NCBI RefSeq assembly: GCF_963676275.1
Contig: NZ_OY781091.1
Coordinates: 4,607,001-4,671,000 of the forward strand
Length of the DNA stretch: 64,000 bases
DNA from: an uncultured Cohaesibacter sp.
Lineage (GTDB): Bacteria > Pseudomonadota > Alphaproteobacteria > Rhizobiales > Cohaesibacteraceae
Direction: 5' to 3'
This document shows, in pieces, positions 43,738 through 52,427 of this stretch. The position numbers were made by a program, and so were the translations under genes. How positions within the stretch are numbered: the first letter of the stretch is position 1; the number at the start of each line of letters is the position of its first letter. The notes beneath the pieces were generated by a model that worked only from the letters and a program-made list of their open reading frames with translations, was not told where the DNA came from and did no database searches.

Positions 43738-43875
43738 TCAACTAGCGTCTTCGTCACCATGACCCTGGAAGGCCTTGGCCATAAGAACGACGAACCCGAT
43801 CACACCGAACGAAATAACGGCTGTGATCGCGTAGGCCATCAGTGAGTAAACTATGATATTCAAGAATGCCTCCAT
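43738..43875 (-). CDS. Small single-helix membrane protein between madG and madB
   Basis: A 45-residue frame (MEAFLNIIVYSLMAYAITAV, then ISFGVIGFVVLMAKAFQGHG and a DEDAS end) starting 11 nt after the madG stop and ending 14 nt before madB. It is one hydrophobic helix followed by a short polar tail with His. Size, topology and position recall small accessory subunits of other sodium-pumping decarboxylases (gamma/epsilon chains such as OadG and MmdE). A GGAG is 15 nt before the ATG. I infer a structural role with MadB; similarity was not tested. Confidence 0.65.
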   Translation of the reverse strand: MEAFLNIIVYSLMAYAITAVISFGVIGFVVLMAKAFQGHGDEDAS

Positions 43876-43886
43876 TAGGCGGGCAG

Positions 43887-44840
43887 TCAGCTCCGGGAGT
43901 GAGCACTGCCTTGGTGGTTCTGAATCATGGATTCTTGAGGGAAAACCTGGTGTTCCAGCAGATAGACCGCAGCGGTAACTGACAGTAGATCAGCAGCCCC
44001 ACCAGGGCTGATATTGCGGGCGATGCATGCGTCATTCAGGGCTGCGATCTGTCTCAGCCCCTCACTCGTCAAGACATTCCCGCTGGCGCAAATTCTTGCA
44101 GCTTCGTTTCGAATGAAGTCCTGGGCCTTCTTCCCACCCCGCCACAAGACGGTGGTGTCATCCGCTTTGGCGATCAGCTCGATCAGACTGTAGACGAGGG
44201 CATGATTGAGATCACACCCGGCATCCAGAGCCTCTATCAAGGCCGGCAATCCGAAGTTCAGAACCGTCGGAAAGCCGGCCTCGACCTCACCACGTATTCC
44301 GGTTGTGCCATGATCGCGATACAAAATTTCTCCGGCAGTCTTTGCCTCAATGGGATTGGCGTTGATCAGCTCACGCTCGCAGATGCCTTCGACAATCTTG
44401 GCAGATTGCTTGAGAACATCCTTGGCTGTCATGCCTCCGCCTGTCTTGTGACTGCGGCCGGCTGCTGCACTGATCACACCCGCGCAGAAAAGCGCTCCAC
44501 GCTGGGTATTCACCCCATGCGTAGAGCGGAGCAGTCTGCGGTCAAACTCTCGACCAAGATCACGGATAATGGGAAGAATGGTAAAGGCTGCACCGTCATG
44601 CATCAGACCAACGCGCGCACAGGCATACAAGCAGGGCGCTATCGCAGCCGAAGAAAGCATGAAGCTTTGCAGATCCATGTCTTTGTGCGACCCCATGCTG
44701 TGGGGTGCAACCAATCCCGGCTTGGGATAGGACGTGACTTCGAGCAACAAACCGGACAGGACGGCACTGCCGATTGTCCAGATCATACGCTCGTTCGCGT
44801 CAATGCTTGTGAGAAATTGTGCTTGCGTGGACAAGTCCAT
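43887..44840 (-). CDS. madG: Triphosphoribosyl-dephospho-CoA synthase MadG (CitG/MdcB family)
   Basis: About 317 residues of the CitG/MdcB family: LLLEVTSYPKPGLVAPHSMG, SHKDMDLQSFMLSSAAIAP, STHGVNTQRGALFCAGVISA and KADDTTVLWRGGKKAQDFI. It joins dephospho-CoA and ATP to make the precursor of the MadE prosthetic group. It is the first gene of the mad operon. The start is uncertain: ATG 44840, an upstream GTG at 44912, or ATG 44786. None has a clearly better ribosome site. Confidence 0.88.
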   Translation of the reverse strand: MDLSTQAQFLTSIDANERMIWTIGSAVLSGLLLEVTSYPKPGLVAPHSMGSHKDMDLQSFMLSSAAIAPCLYACARVGLMHDGAAFTILPIIRDLGREFDRRLLRSTHGVNTQRGALFCAGVISAAAGRSHKTGGGMTAKDVLKQSAKIVEGICERELINANPIEAKTAGEILYRDHGTTGIRGEVEAGFPTVLNFGLPALIEALDAGCDLNHALVYSLIELIAKADDTTVLWRGGKKAQDFIRNEAARICASGNVLTSEGLRQIAALNDACIARNISPGGAADLLSVTAAVYLLEHQVFPQESMIQNHQGSAHSRS

Positions 44841-45191
44841 GACTGGGAAATCTCGGAGATGTACACCACATCGGGTGCGCAGACCTTTTCCCGGAACCGC
44901 ACATAAATGCACGACCCCTAGTCGGACAAAAGGTCAGGACTTCACCGTTACGAAATCACAAAGTCACTTGGCTTGTCTGATGGTGGCACATACAGCTTTT
45001 TGAAGACTGACATGTCATCATCGTGAATGCAGCATCTACAAAATCACGATTGAAAGGAAGGCCCGAAGCTGCCAGACGCGCTTCCTGTTGGGGCCGGAAG
45101 CTAGAACTGGAAACCGCCGGAGTCAATACGTACAAACACGCAAGTCATTGGTCCTATATAGTCACTCTTCGACGATTCCCGGCAAAATAGT

Positions 45192-45206
45192 TTGAAGCCT
45201 GTTCAA
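45192..45206. promoter_or_regulatory. Dyad upstream of the mad operon
   Basis: TTGAAGCCTGTTCAA is a perfect 5-bp inverted repeat with 5-bp spacer, about 355 bp upstream of madG. The length and T-N11-A form fit a LysR-type or similar operator. No regulator gene of the mad operon is adjacent. Confidence 0.3.
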
Positions 45207-45234
45207 GCAAGAGATTGACTGCATGATAGCACAA

Positions 45235-45248
45235 TTGATCTATCTCAA
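45235..45248. promoter_or_regulatory. FNR/FnrL-like box upstream of the mad operon
   Basis: TTGATCTATCTCAA matches the FNR consensus TTGAT-N4-ATCAA in 9 of 10 defined positions. It is about 395 bp before madG in an AT-rich stretch, which is somewhat far but compatible with a long leader. It would link malonate use to low oxygen. Confidence 0.35.
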
Positions 45249-45545
45249 ATAACTATCGGTTGAGACAGCAAAAACAATCGCAATACATGCAATCTGGATT
45301 CGAGTTTCAGACTAGAAAGCAAAAGATAAGGTTATTTATTCTGGTGACTGTGAATTCTATATGTATTTCATAAAGATAAACCAAGTCCGATGACCGAGTT
45401 ATCCTTGAAAGCACCATCCTTGTCGACAGGGCACGTCGGCAACAGATTAGTTATAACACACTCACATAAATTACCGATTCCGAAACGCCAAATGCCACAG
45501 CTCAGGATGGTAGGAACAGAGGGGCAAGGAGCGCCCCAAAGGCCA

Positions 45546-45872
45546 TCACGCGGAACGAAAGAGATGAGCCGCCAACCACTCCGATTGCAAAATTGCTCCT
45601 CTGCCAGCGCCCGTCATTTTCAAAAGCAAAAACGCACCATCTCGACGATCATAATCGTCCAAGAGGCAATGACCCTCGACAGCAACCGGCACATGCCGCA
45701 GCATCGGCTGAACAAACTCCATACCCATCAACAACATAGCCAGAGGGCGTTTGAACCGGAGGCCCCTGTGCTGCAAAGCGGGATAAAAATGGGGAGAAAG
45801 CGTGAGCCCTGCGGCAAGAAACGGGACGGAGGCAATGGCACAGGATCGCCACCAGACAGCCCATCTATTCAC
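45546..45872 (-). CDS. Hypothetical protein, doubtful
   Basis: A 108-residue frame starting with GTG, with no recognised family. Composition looks protein-like (RFKRPLAMLLMGMEFVQPML, DDYDRRDGAFLLLKMTGAG), it is in the same direction as the mad operon and in a stretch that looks more GC-rich than its flanks. The ribosome site is weak. The complementary 176-residue frame (45390-45920, plus) is Gln/His/Arg-rich and looks like the shadow. It could be a remnant of a decayed gene. Confidence 0.3.
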   Translation of the reverse strand: MNRWAVWWRSCAIASVPFLAAGLTLSPHFYPALQHRGLRFKRPLAMLLMGMEFVQPMLRHVPVAVEGHCLLDDYDRRDGAFLLLKMTGAGRGAILQSEWLAAHLFRSA

Positions 45873-46316
45873 CCCGCTTTATGCAATCGCCACGGGCGTC
45901 ATCTGTTCGGAAAATCTTGATTATACACCGCCCATGGAACGGACAACGCCAAACAGCGCAACTCGGTAAATATGCGTATAAATTTCCGTGAGGCTGTAAT
46001 ATTTGATCTTGTCTCTCGCTCCACTATTTTTGCTTCCTGCTATCTAGGCAAGAAAAAGGCACCTGATCTGCACGGTCTCCGATTGGCATGGATTCAATCA
46101 AAAAGAGAAAGAGCAGGAGAAGTCAGGTCGCTTCAGACCATGTTTCAGACACCGTCAGGCACCATTTTCTTATCCCGATTCATTGCAAAATTTGTTGTGA
46201 ATTGAGCAACATTCATTGCCCTGATGTCCCCTTTTTCTAAGTCGACACTAGGCCTACCGCGCTTGATCTGCCCTCCCCCGAAAAGCAAACGAGCCCGCTG
46301 AGAGGCGTAACTTCAA
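45873..46316. other. Intergenic region, no supported gene
   Basis: I see no family-like protein in either strand. A 77-residue plus-strand frame (45972-46205) has a mixed composition and no ribosome site, and was not accepted. Confidence 0.4.
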
Positions 46317-46340
46317 TAAAAAAGGCCGGTTGCCCGGCCT
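46317..46340 (-). terminator. Rho-independent terminator of the tctC-tctB-tctA-argE unit
   Basis: AGGCCGG pairs with CCGGCCT around a 4-nt loop; on the minus strand a run of at least six T follows. It lies 27 bp after the argE stop. Confidence 0.85.
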
Positions 46341-46367
46341 CTGCTTCTCAATCTCTGTCAGGTGACG

Positions 46368-47567
46368 CTAGAGCGGCTTTTCCAACTCGGCAGTCAGGTC
46401 ATCAAGGAAAGCCAGACATTGCTCGAGCTGCTCGATATCGACAAACTCGTTGGGTTTGTGGGCCTGCTTGATAGAGCCGGGACCGATGATCACAGCAGGG
46501 ATATCGCCGATCGTTTCAAAAACGCCCCCTTCCGAGCCATAAGAGACTTTGCCGCCCCACTCGGTCATGAGATGGGCATAGCGCTCAAAGCCGATGCTAC
46601 CACGGGCCTCACCCATGGCAGGATAGGCAAAGATCCTCTCCCATGTTACGCCACAGCTCGCTGATTTCGCTTTCATCTTTGCCACGATGTCGGCATCGAT
46701 GCCATCGAGCAGAGCCTTCATGTCTCCTTCAGCATCCATGCCGCTGATCGAGCGCAATTCGAAGGTGAAGCTGCAACTGTCCGGCGTCACATTGGTGGCT
46801 ACGCCGCCGCTGATCATCGTGGCCAGCATGGTGGCATGCGGCACGGTGAAATCATTGTCAAACGGACCTTCCAGCTGATAGCGCTTTGCGCGCTCTGCGA
46901 TGGCACTGATGATCCGCGCCGCATATTCAACCGCATTGACATGCTCCGGAGCAAAGGAGGAGTGCCCCGACGTACCTTTCACATGGGCGCGCATGGCAAT
47001 CTTGCCCTTCTGGCCGGTGATCAGCTTCATCTCGGAAGGTTCGCCGATGATGGCCAGTTCCGGAGGCACATCCAGATCCGCCAGCCAGCGGGCAACAGCC
47101 GGAGCACCCAGACACCCCACTTCTTCATCATAGGAAAAGCAGATATAGACCGGACGTTTGAGATCGGCCTTGGCAAAAGCCCCGGCTGCGGCAAGGACAC
47201 AGGCGTCAAAGCCCTTCATGTCGCAGGCGCCGCGGCCATAGATGCGCCCTTCTCTTTCATCAGCAGCAAAGGGAGGCGTCAGCCATGTGTCTTCATTGGC
47301 CGGAACAACGTCGGTATGACCGGACAGCACCACACCGGCAACGCCAGCCGGCCCAAAGCGTGCAATCAGATTGGCCTTGGTGCCTTCGTCATTGGGCAGA
47401 ATGGCAACTTCCGCCCCCAATTTTGCGAGTGTTTCGGCAGCATAGTCGATAAGCGCTCTGTTTGAACGACTGGATACGGAATCATATCCAATCAAAGCCC
47501 CCAGATGCGCCTTGGCCCTTTCAAGGGCAGGATGCTGGAGCATGGGGGCTTCGATGGTGAGGCTCAT
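46368..47567 (-). CDS. argE: Acetylornithine deacetylase/ArgE-family M20 deacylase
   Basis: A 399-residue M20A-type metallopeptidase: LSGHTDVVPANEDTWLTPPF, GRIYGRGACDMKGFDACVLA, catalytic FSYDEEVGCLGAPAVARWLA, and IIGEPSEMKLITGQKGKIAM. This matches ArgE, which removes acetyl from N2-acetylornithine. ATG 47567 overlaps the tctA region closely, and the gene is at the end of a Tct transporter operon. It may therefore act on an imported N-acyl amino acid and not be in arginine synthesis. Confidence 0.88.
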   Translation of the reverse strand: MSLTIEAPMLQHPALERAKAHLGALIGYDSVSSRSNRALIDYAAETLAKLGAEVAILPNDEGTKANLIARFGPAGVAGVVLSGHTDVVPANEDTWLTPPFAADEREGRIYGRGACDMKGFDACVLAAAGAFAKADLKRPVYICFSYDEEVGCLGAPAVARWLADLDVPPELAIIGEPSEMKLITGQKGKIAMRAHVKGTSGHSSFAPEHVNAVEYAARIISAIAERAKRYQLEGPFDNDFTVPHATMLATMISGGVATNVTPDSCSFTFELRSISGMDAEGDMKALLDGIDADIVAKMKAKSASCGVTWERIFAYPAMGEARGSIGFERYAHLMTEWGGKVSYGSEGGVFETIGDIPAVIIGPGSIKQAHKPNEFVDIEQLEQCLAFLDDLTAELEKPL

Positions 47568-47572
47568 TGGTC

Positions 47573-49054
47573 TCAAGCCTTTCTATTTCTGGATTTGAGG
47601 AATTCTCGTCGGACGGTAAGCCCGACAACAAAGACGATCAGAACGGCAAAGATCATCGTGATGGGCGACGAGATCAGAACAGAGGGATCGCCACGGGAAA
47701 TGGCCAGCGAGCGGCGCAGATTGTCTTCGATCATCGGCCCGATGATGAAGGCAATGAGGAAGGGAGCCGCCGGAATATTCAGCATGAACATCACAAAGCC
47801 GGTAACGCCCATGATCAGCAGCACCGCCACATCGAACATGCTCGAAGCAATCGAGTAGATGCCAAACAGGCAGAGCAGCAGAACCACAGGTGCCAGCAGG
47901 GTCTGGGGGACACGTGCAACATGGGAGAAGGCCCGCATGATGACCTTGCCTGCAAAGAACAACAGGACCGAGGAGAAGAGCATGCCGATAAACAGCATAT
48001 AGACTTCGTGGATGTTGGTCTGGAACAGCAGCGGCCCGGGGGTCAGGCCCTGTATCATGAAGGCACCAAGCATGACGCCGGTAATCACGTCGCCGGGAAC
48101 GCCCAGCGCCAGCAGCGGGATCATGGTCGCGCCACATGCGCCATTGTTGGCGGATTCGGAGGCGGCGATGCCTTCCAGCTCGCCATTGCCGAAATTGCTG
48201 CCATTCTTGGAGGTGCGCTGCGCTTCACCATAGGAGAAGAAGGCGGCCGCTGATGGTCCGATGCCCGGAATGGCCCCGAGAACGGCCCCGATAGCCGAGC
48301 CACGCAGAATGGATTTCAGCGATGCCATGAATTCGCTGCGCGTCACCTTCTGATCGCCCAGCTTGGCAGCCTCATTCTTGTGGGCGGCGCGGAAAACGAT
48401 CAGCTTGAGCAGTTCAGGCAGGGCGAACAGGCCGATCAGGACCGGCGCAACCGAAAGCCCCGCCTGCATGTCGTCGGTGAAGGCAAAACGGAAAGAGCCG
48501 TAAAGATCCTCGCCAGCCGTTGCCAGCAACAGGCCGAAGAGCGCCGAAATCAGACCAAGAAGCAAGGAATTACCCGAAACGCCGGCAACGGTGGTAAGGG
48601 CAAACAGCATCAGCATGAAATATTCCGGCGGCCCCACGCGCAGAGCCAGAATGGCCAGCGGCGCAGCAAGAAAGATCAGCGAGAGGTTGGAAATGAAATC
48701 ACCAATCACCGAGGAATAGAGCGCCATATTCAGCGCCTTGCCTGCCTTGCCCTGACGGGCAAGCGGATAGCCATCAAGGGCAGTACAGGCCGCAGAAGCC
48801 GTGCCGGGGGTCTTGATCAGGATAGCGGATACCGAGCCGCCATAGGTCGAGCCTTTATAGAGCGCGACCAACAGCAGAATGGACGGCACCGGCTCCATAT
48901 AAAAGGTAAAAGGCAGAGCGAGGGTAACAGCCATCGTTCCGGTCATGCCGGGAATGGCTCCGATGATCACACCGCCCCAGATGCCTGCGGCCATGATCAG
49001 GAGATTCTGCCAGGTCGCTACAGCCTGCAGAGCATAAAGAATGTCGTGCGCCAT
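47573..49054 (-). CDS. tctA: Tripartite tricarboxylate transporter large permease TctA
   Basis: A 493-residue protein with about 12 helices. TctA signatures are GAIPGMTGTMAVTLALPFTF, LLVALYKGSTYGGSVSAILI and NTPGTASA-type KTPGTASAACTALDGYPLAR. It forms the channel of a Na+ or H+ driven carboxylate importer. 15 bp separate it from tctB. Confidence 0.93.
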   Translation of the reverse strand: MAHDILYALQAVATWQNLLIMAAGIWGGVIIGAIPGMTGTMAVTLALPFTFYMEPVPSILLLVALYKGSTYGGSVSAILIKTPGTASAACTALDGYPLARQGKAGKALNMALYSSVIGDFISNLSLIFLAAPLAILALRVGPPEYFMLMLFALTTVAGVSGNSLLLGLISALFGLLLATAGEDLYGSFRFAFTDDMQAGLSVAPVLIGLFALPELLKLIVFRAAHKNEAAKLGDQKVTRSEFMASLKSILRGSAIGAVLGAIPGIGPSAAAFFSYGEAQRTSKNGSNFGNGELEGIAASESANNGACGATMIPLLALGVPGDVITGVMLGAFMIQGLTPGPLLFQTNIHEVYMLFIGMLFSSVLLFFAGKVIMRAFSHVARVPQTLLAPVVLLLCLFGIYSIASSMFDVAVLLIMGVTGFVMFMLNIPAAPFLIAFIIGPMIEDNLRRSLAISRGDPSVLISSPITMIFAVLIVFVVGLTVRREFLKSRNRKA

Positions 49055-49069
49055 GAATGGTGTCTCCGA

Positions 49070-49579
49070 TCAGAAGCCGAATTGTTTGGTCAGGATGCCA
49101 ACGGGGAACTGGGTTCCCAGCGCCGAATGGAAAATCAGCTGCAGCAGGATCGGACCAATAAGGGACAGCCCAAGGATCCAGACCCGATAATTGCGCTCAC
49201 CGGTCAGCAGGATCATGGCACCGGTCAGGGCCATGGAGGCGATGAGAAAGCCGACATAGGGCATCAGCCAGACATAAGCGGTAAAGGCCACCAGAGCGCC
49301 AATGAAGCGGCTGATCTGGACAATGCGCGGCGCTCCATCGCTTTCTATCGGCTCACTTTCTCCCATCCGGCCAAGCAGAGCCAGAATGAAGAGAACAAGG
49401 CCAAGAAAGGCACCGATGATGGATACTGTGCGCGGCCACATGTCTGGCGGCGGCGCAAAGCCGGGAATGAAAGCCGGGCGCGGCACATAGACAGGGATCA
49501 GGGCAAAGATGACGAAGACGAAAAAGGCAGCAATCATCAAGCCGCAAAACCACGGACTACGAAGAATGGAATTGTGCAT
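49070..49579 (-). CDS. tctB: Tripartite tricarboxylate transporter small permease TctB
   Basis: A 169-residue protein with four hydrophobic helices, the TctB pattern (LMIAAFFVFVIFALIPVYVP; FIGALVAFTAYVWLMPYVGF; GAMILLTGERNYRVWILGLS). The ATG at 49579 is preferred because the frame upstream lacks family-like sequence. The SESEPIE-like acidic loop joins helices 2 and 3. Confidence 0.88.
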   Translation of the reverse strand: MHNSILRSPWFCGLMIAAFFVFVIFALIPVYVPRPAFIPGFAPPPDMWPRTVSIIGAFLGLVLFILALLGRMGESEPIESDGAPRIVQISRFIGALVAFTAYVWLMPYVGFLIASMALTGAMILLTGERNYRVWILGLSLIGPILLQLIFHSALGTQFPVGILTKQFGF

Positions 49580-49665
49580 GACGGGAAGTCCCCAACAAAT
49601 GGCGTGGCCCTTTAAAAGGGCCACGCTTGCTGTCAGATGATGTTGTTATTTTTAGTTGGCTGGTA

Positions 49666-50643
49666 TTAGTTGGCTGGCAAATAGCCAAATTTCTGAGCGA
49701 GACCATGGAACAGGTCATACTGCTCTTTTGCATAAGCGGTCATGTCAACCTTGCCGACGGTGGAGATGGAGCCGCGACGACCGGCCAGTTCCAGCCAGGT
49801 CTTGTCGGTAGCAACCTTGCCCAGGACGTCTTTCCATTTGGCAACGACATTTTCAGGCAGATCCTTGGGAGCATAGAGCGCGCTCCAGCCGGTCACCTGA
49901 CCTGCCAGCTTGTAGCCCAGTTCGGCAGCCGTCGGGGTATCTGGCAGCTTTTCCATGCGTTCCGGTGCGAACACCATCAGGGCTTTCATGTCGCCGCTTT
50001 CGATATGCGGAAGGAGAGAACCGGCAGAAACAGCAAGGAAGTCCACATGACCACCCAGCAGAGCGGTTGCCAGCGCGCCACCGCCCTTGTAAGGCACCAG
50101 CGTTGCTGCGGTCAGCGGATCAAGACCCACATCAGCCAGAAGAGCCTGTGAAGTAAAGCCATCGATTGCAGTTGCACCCGATGCCGCATAGGTCATGGCG
50201 CCATTGCTGTCTTTGACAGCGGTGAGCAGTTCTTCGACGCTGTTATAGGGGGAATCGCCCTTGACGGCGAGGATCATCGGAGTCGCTTCAAGCGCACCCA
50301 GGAAGCTATAGGCATCCCATGCGGGGGTAGCCTGCGGGGTAACGGCTGGCGTCAGAGCCATGCCAACGCGGGCCAAAAGCAGGGTATAGCCATCCGGGTC
50401 AGCTTCAGAAACGGAACGGGCACCGTTCATGCCGCCAGCGCCGGGTTTGTTGACCACGGTAATCGGCTGACCGAGATAGCTTTTGGCGGTTTCAGCAAGA
50501 GCACGACCGGCAAGGTCGGATGCGCCACCTGGGCCATATGGAATAACGAGAGTTACGGCTTGAGTCGGGTAGCTGTCTTCGGCCATTGCCGCACCAGTGA
50601 AAAGAGCTGTCGCCATCGCGAGGGCGGAAACAAATTTTTTCAT
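49666..50643 (-). CDS. tctC: Tripartite tricarboxylate transporter substrate-binding protein TctC (Bug family)
   Basis: A 325-residue periplasmic protein. Signal peptide MKKFVSALAMATALFTGAAM, then the Bug-family motifs YPTQAVTLVIPYGPGGASDL, VNKPGAGGMNGARSVSEADP and DGYTLLLARVG. It delivers an organic acid to TctAB. It is the first gene of the unit and divergent from a LysR gene across 143 bp. Confidence 0.93.
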   Translation of the reverse strand: MKKFVSALAMATALFTGAAMAEDSYPTQAVTLVIPYGPGGASDLAGRALAETAKSYLGQPITVVNKPGAGGMNGARSVSEADPDGYTLLLARVGMALTPAVTPQATPAWDAYSFLGALEATPMILAVKGDSPYNSVEELLTAVKDSNGAMTYAASGATAIDGFTSQALLADVGLDPLTAATLVPYKGGGALATALLGGHVDFLAVSAGSLLPHIESGDMKALMVFAPERMEKLPDTPTAAELGYKLAGQVTGWSALYAPKDLPENVVAKWKDVLGKVATDKTWLELAGRRGSISTVGKVDMTAYAKEQYDLFHGLAQKFGYLPAN

Positions 50644-50786
50644 ATTTTGTTGAACCTTTTAGACTGCGGTCCGAATAGACCTATGGAAGGTGATTGGATA
50701 ATCCACAAAACTTTTCTTTCACAGTATTCCCTTTTTTGCAAGAAAATAAGATAGTATGCATTTTTGTAATACTGAGACAGATAGAA

Positions 50787-51698
50787 ATGATGAAAATCCG
50801 CGAATTGGAAGCATTCGATGCTTATATCCGCCTTGGCGGTATGCGCAGCGCCGCAGACGAGCTGGGCCTGAGCCAGCCAATGATCAGCCGCCTGCTGATG
50901 GCGCTTGAAACACGGGTTGGCTTCTCTCTCTTTTTACGCAAGCGAAACAAGCTGATACCGACACCGGAGGCCTTCCAGTTTCACCAGACCGTTGTACGGG
51001 GGCTGGAAAGCATCCGGTCTCTTTCCGAAGAAGCCAGCGCCATTGCCAACAACCAGCGAGGCCATCTGGTGATCGCCGCCCAACCGATTTTCTGCGACAC
51101 CTTTCTGATTGATGCCATCGCCGAGTTTCAGAAAACGCATCCACATGTGTCCGTCAGATTGCACGACACAGGCATGAGCGAGATCATGCGCATGGTTGCA
51201 GAACGAAGCTGCGACCTTGCTCTGGGCATCACGCTGGATGCGGACCCTTACGGCGCGGATGTGACGTCACTGGCCATTTGTGAAGCCCGCTGCCTCATGC
51301 CCAAGCATCACCCCTTGAGCAGCTCGCAGGAGGTCACTCTTCAGCAGCTCAAACGTGAAACCTTCGTCGATCTTGCACCGGGCAGCCCGCTCCGCATGCG
51401 GATTGATTATATGATGCAGTCCATTGAAGTGGAGCGTTCGATCGTTGCCGAGACACGCACATTGCATGGCGTCGTCAGATTGGTGGAAATGGGTGTCGGA
51501 CTGGCAATCGTCGATCCCGTCGCCTGCCTCCAGCTCGACCATACAAGGGTGGTTCATTGCCCGCTGCTGCCAGCCATTCGTTGGGATATCGCACAATTCG
51601 TCCCCAAAGACCGCCCCCTGAGCGGCATCGGCCAAGCCTTTTCCGATGTCGTAGCCAACCGAATCGGTCAGCTAAAAACCGCAGGCGTCATCCATTAA
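50787..51698 (+). CDS. LysR family transcriptional regulator of the tct operon
   Basis: A 303-residue LysR protein: KIRELEAFDAYIRLGGMRSA, helix-turn-helix AADELGLSQPMISRLLMALE, then FLRKRNKLIPTPEAF. The N terminus resembles GbpR/opine-type regulators. ATG 50787 or 50790 are the likely starts; the open frame before them is not LysR-like. It faces tctC and is followed by the att repeat of the integrated element. Confidence 0.9.
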   Translation: MMKIRELEAFDAYIRLGGMRSAADELGLSQPMISRLLMALETRVGFSLFLRKRNKLIPTPEAFQFHQTVVRGLESIRSLSEEASAIANNQRGHLVIAAQPIFCDTFLIDAIAEFQKTHPHVSVRLHDTGMSEIMRMVAERSCDLALGITLDADPYGADVTSLAICEARCLMPKHHPLSSSQEVTLQQLKRETFVDLAPGSPLRMRIDYMMQSIEVERSIVAETRTLHGVVRLVEMGVGLAIVDPVACLQLDHTRVVHCPLLPAIRWDIAQFVPKDRPLSGIGQAFSDVVANRIGQLKTAGVIH

Positions 51699-51816
51699 CC
51701 AGCTTCCCCGTAATAGCAAAAGAAAAGCAGTCACAATCAATAAACAGGGAAGAACAAGGGGAAATCGAGGATTTGCTTTTCCCGCGGGTACGTATTCTCG
51801 ATCACTTGCAGGATTG

Positions 51817-51835
51817 AATGGCGGAGAGAGAGGGA
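51817..51835. repeat. Left attachment repeat of the integrated element
   Basis: AATGGCGGAGAGAGAGGGA is identical to 56917-56935, which includes the CCA end and acceptor/T-arm start of tRNA-Ser. It lies 119 bp after the LysR gene. Confidence 0.85.
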
Positions 51836-52043
51836 AAGTCCCTTTAAGAAAGTTTTCTTTATCTTTTCAATAGCGTATGGCCAACAGGCGAGTTTAACGT
51901 ATCTCACATCAGTATCTCAGTGTCAAACCATTACGGCTAGTAACGCCAGCGAAGACTTTTGCCAAAAGAACAAGACCAAAGAGACAATTTAAAATTGAAT
52001 TTCTTCAAAACAAACCTCACGATACATTAAGGGGGAAAGCAAA

Positions 52044-52427
52044 ATGAAGAAATCAGTTTCATTGTTATTGATATGCGCATTGGGCGGCTGTACGGGAATG
52101 AGCCGCGCAATGGAATATAATCAAGGATTACACCACGTTCGAGTAGGAAATGAAGCATACCGCGTATTTGAGCATCCCAAAGAAAATATGCTCATGACGA
52201 CTCCATCGGTTGCAGGATCATTCGCAAGCGGAGCTATGCAAGGTTTAACACTTGGCCTTGTAGACGCCACACCTCCAGAAAAGCTCCATGAACAAGCTGC
52301 AAGATCGTATTTGGACGAGACTGATCGAGCAAATTGCAAAATCACACGCGGCTATCTCCTCGTAAAACCTCAATATGAATTTACATTTGAATGCCCAGCA
52401 AACTCAGAAAATACTAATCAGCACTAA
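52044..52427 (+). CDS. Small lipoprotein in the integrated element
   Basis: A 127-residue protein with lipoprotein signal MKKSVSLLLICALGGCTGMS (lipobox LGGC). The mature part has a short Gly/Ala segment (GSFASGAMQGLTLGLVD) and two Cys (NCKI, FECP) that could pair. It has a GGGGG ribosome site, and codon use is more AT-rich than in the surrounding chromosome. No family recognised. It is the only cargo gene found near the left end. Confidence 0.75.
   Translation: MKKSVSLLLICALGGCTGMSRAMEYNQGLHHVRVGNEAYRVFEHPKENMLMTTPSVAGSFASGAMQGLTLGLVDATPPEKLHEQAARSYLDETDRANCKITRGYLLVKPQYEFTFECPANSENTNQH

Noticed and set aside
45390-45920. 176-residue plus-strand open frame upstream of the mad operon
   Set aside because: Low-complexity polar composition and no ribosome site; the opposite strand (45546-45872) is the more protein-like, and even that is doubtful.
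48380-49615. 411-residue plus-strand open frame
   Set aside because: Antisense to tctA and tctB; extremely Gln/Asp/Arg/His-rich with no family pattern.
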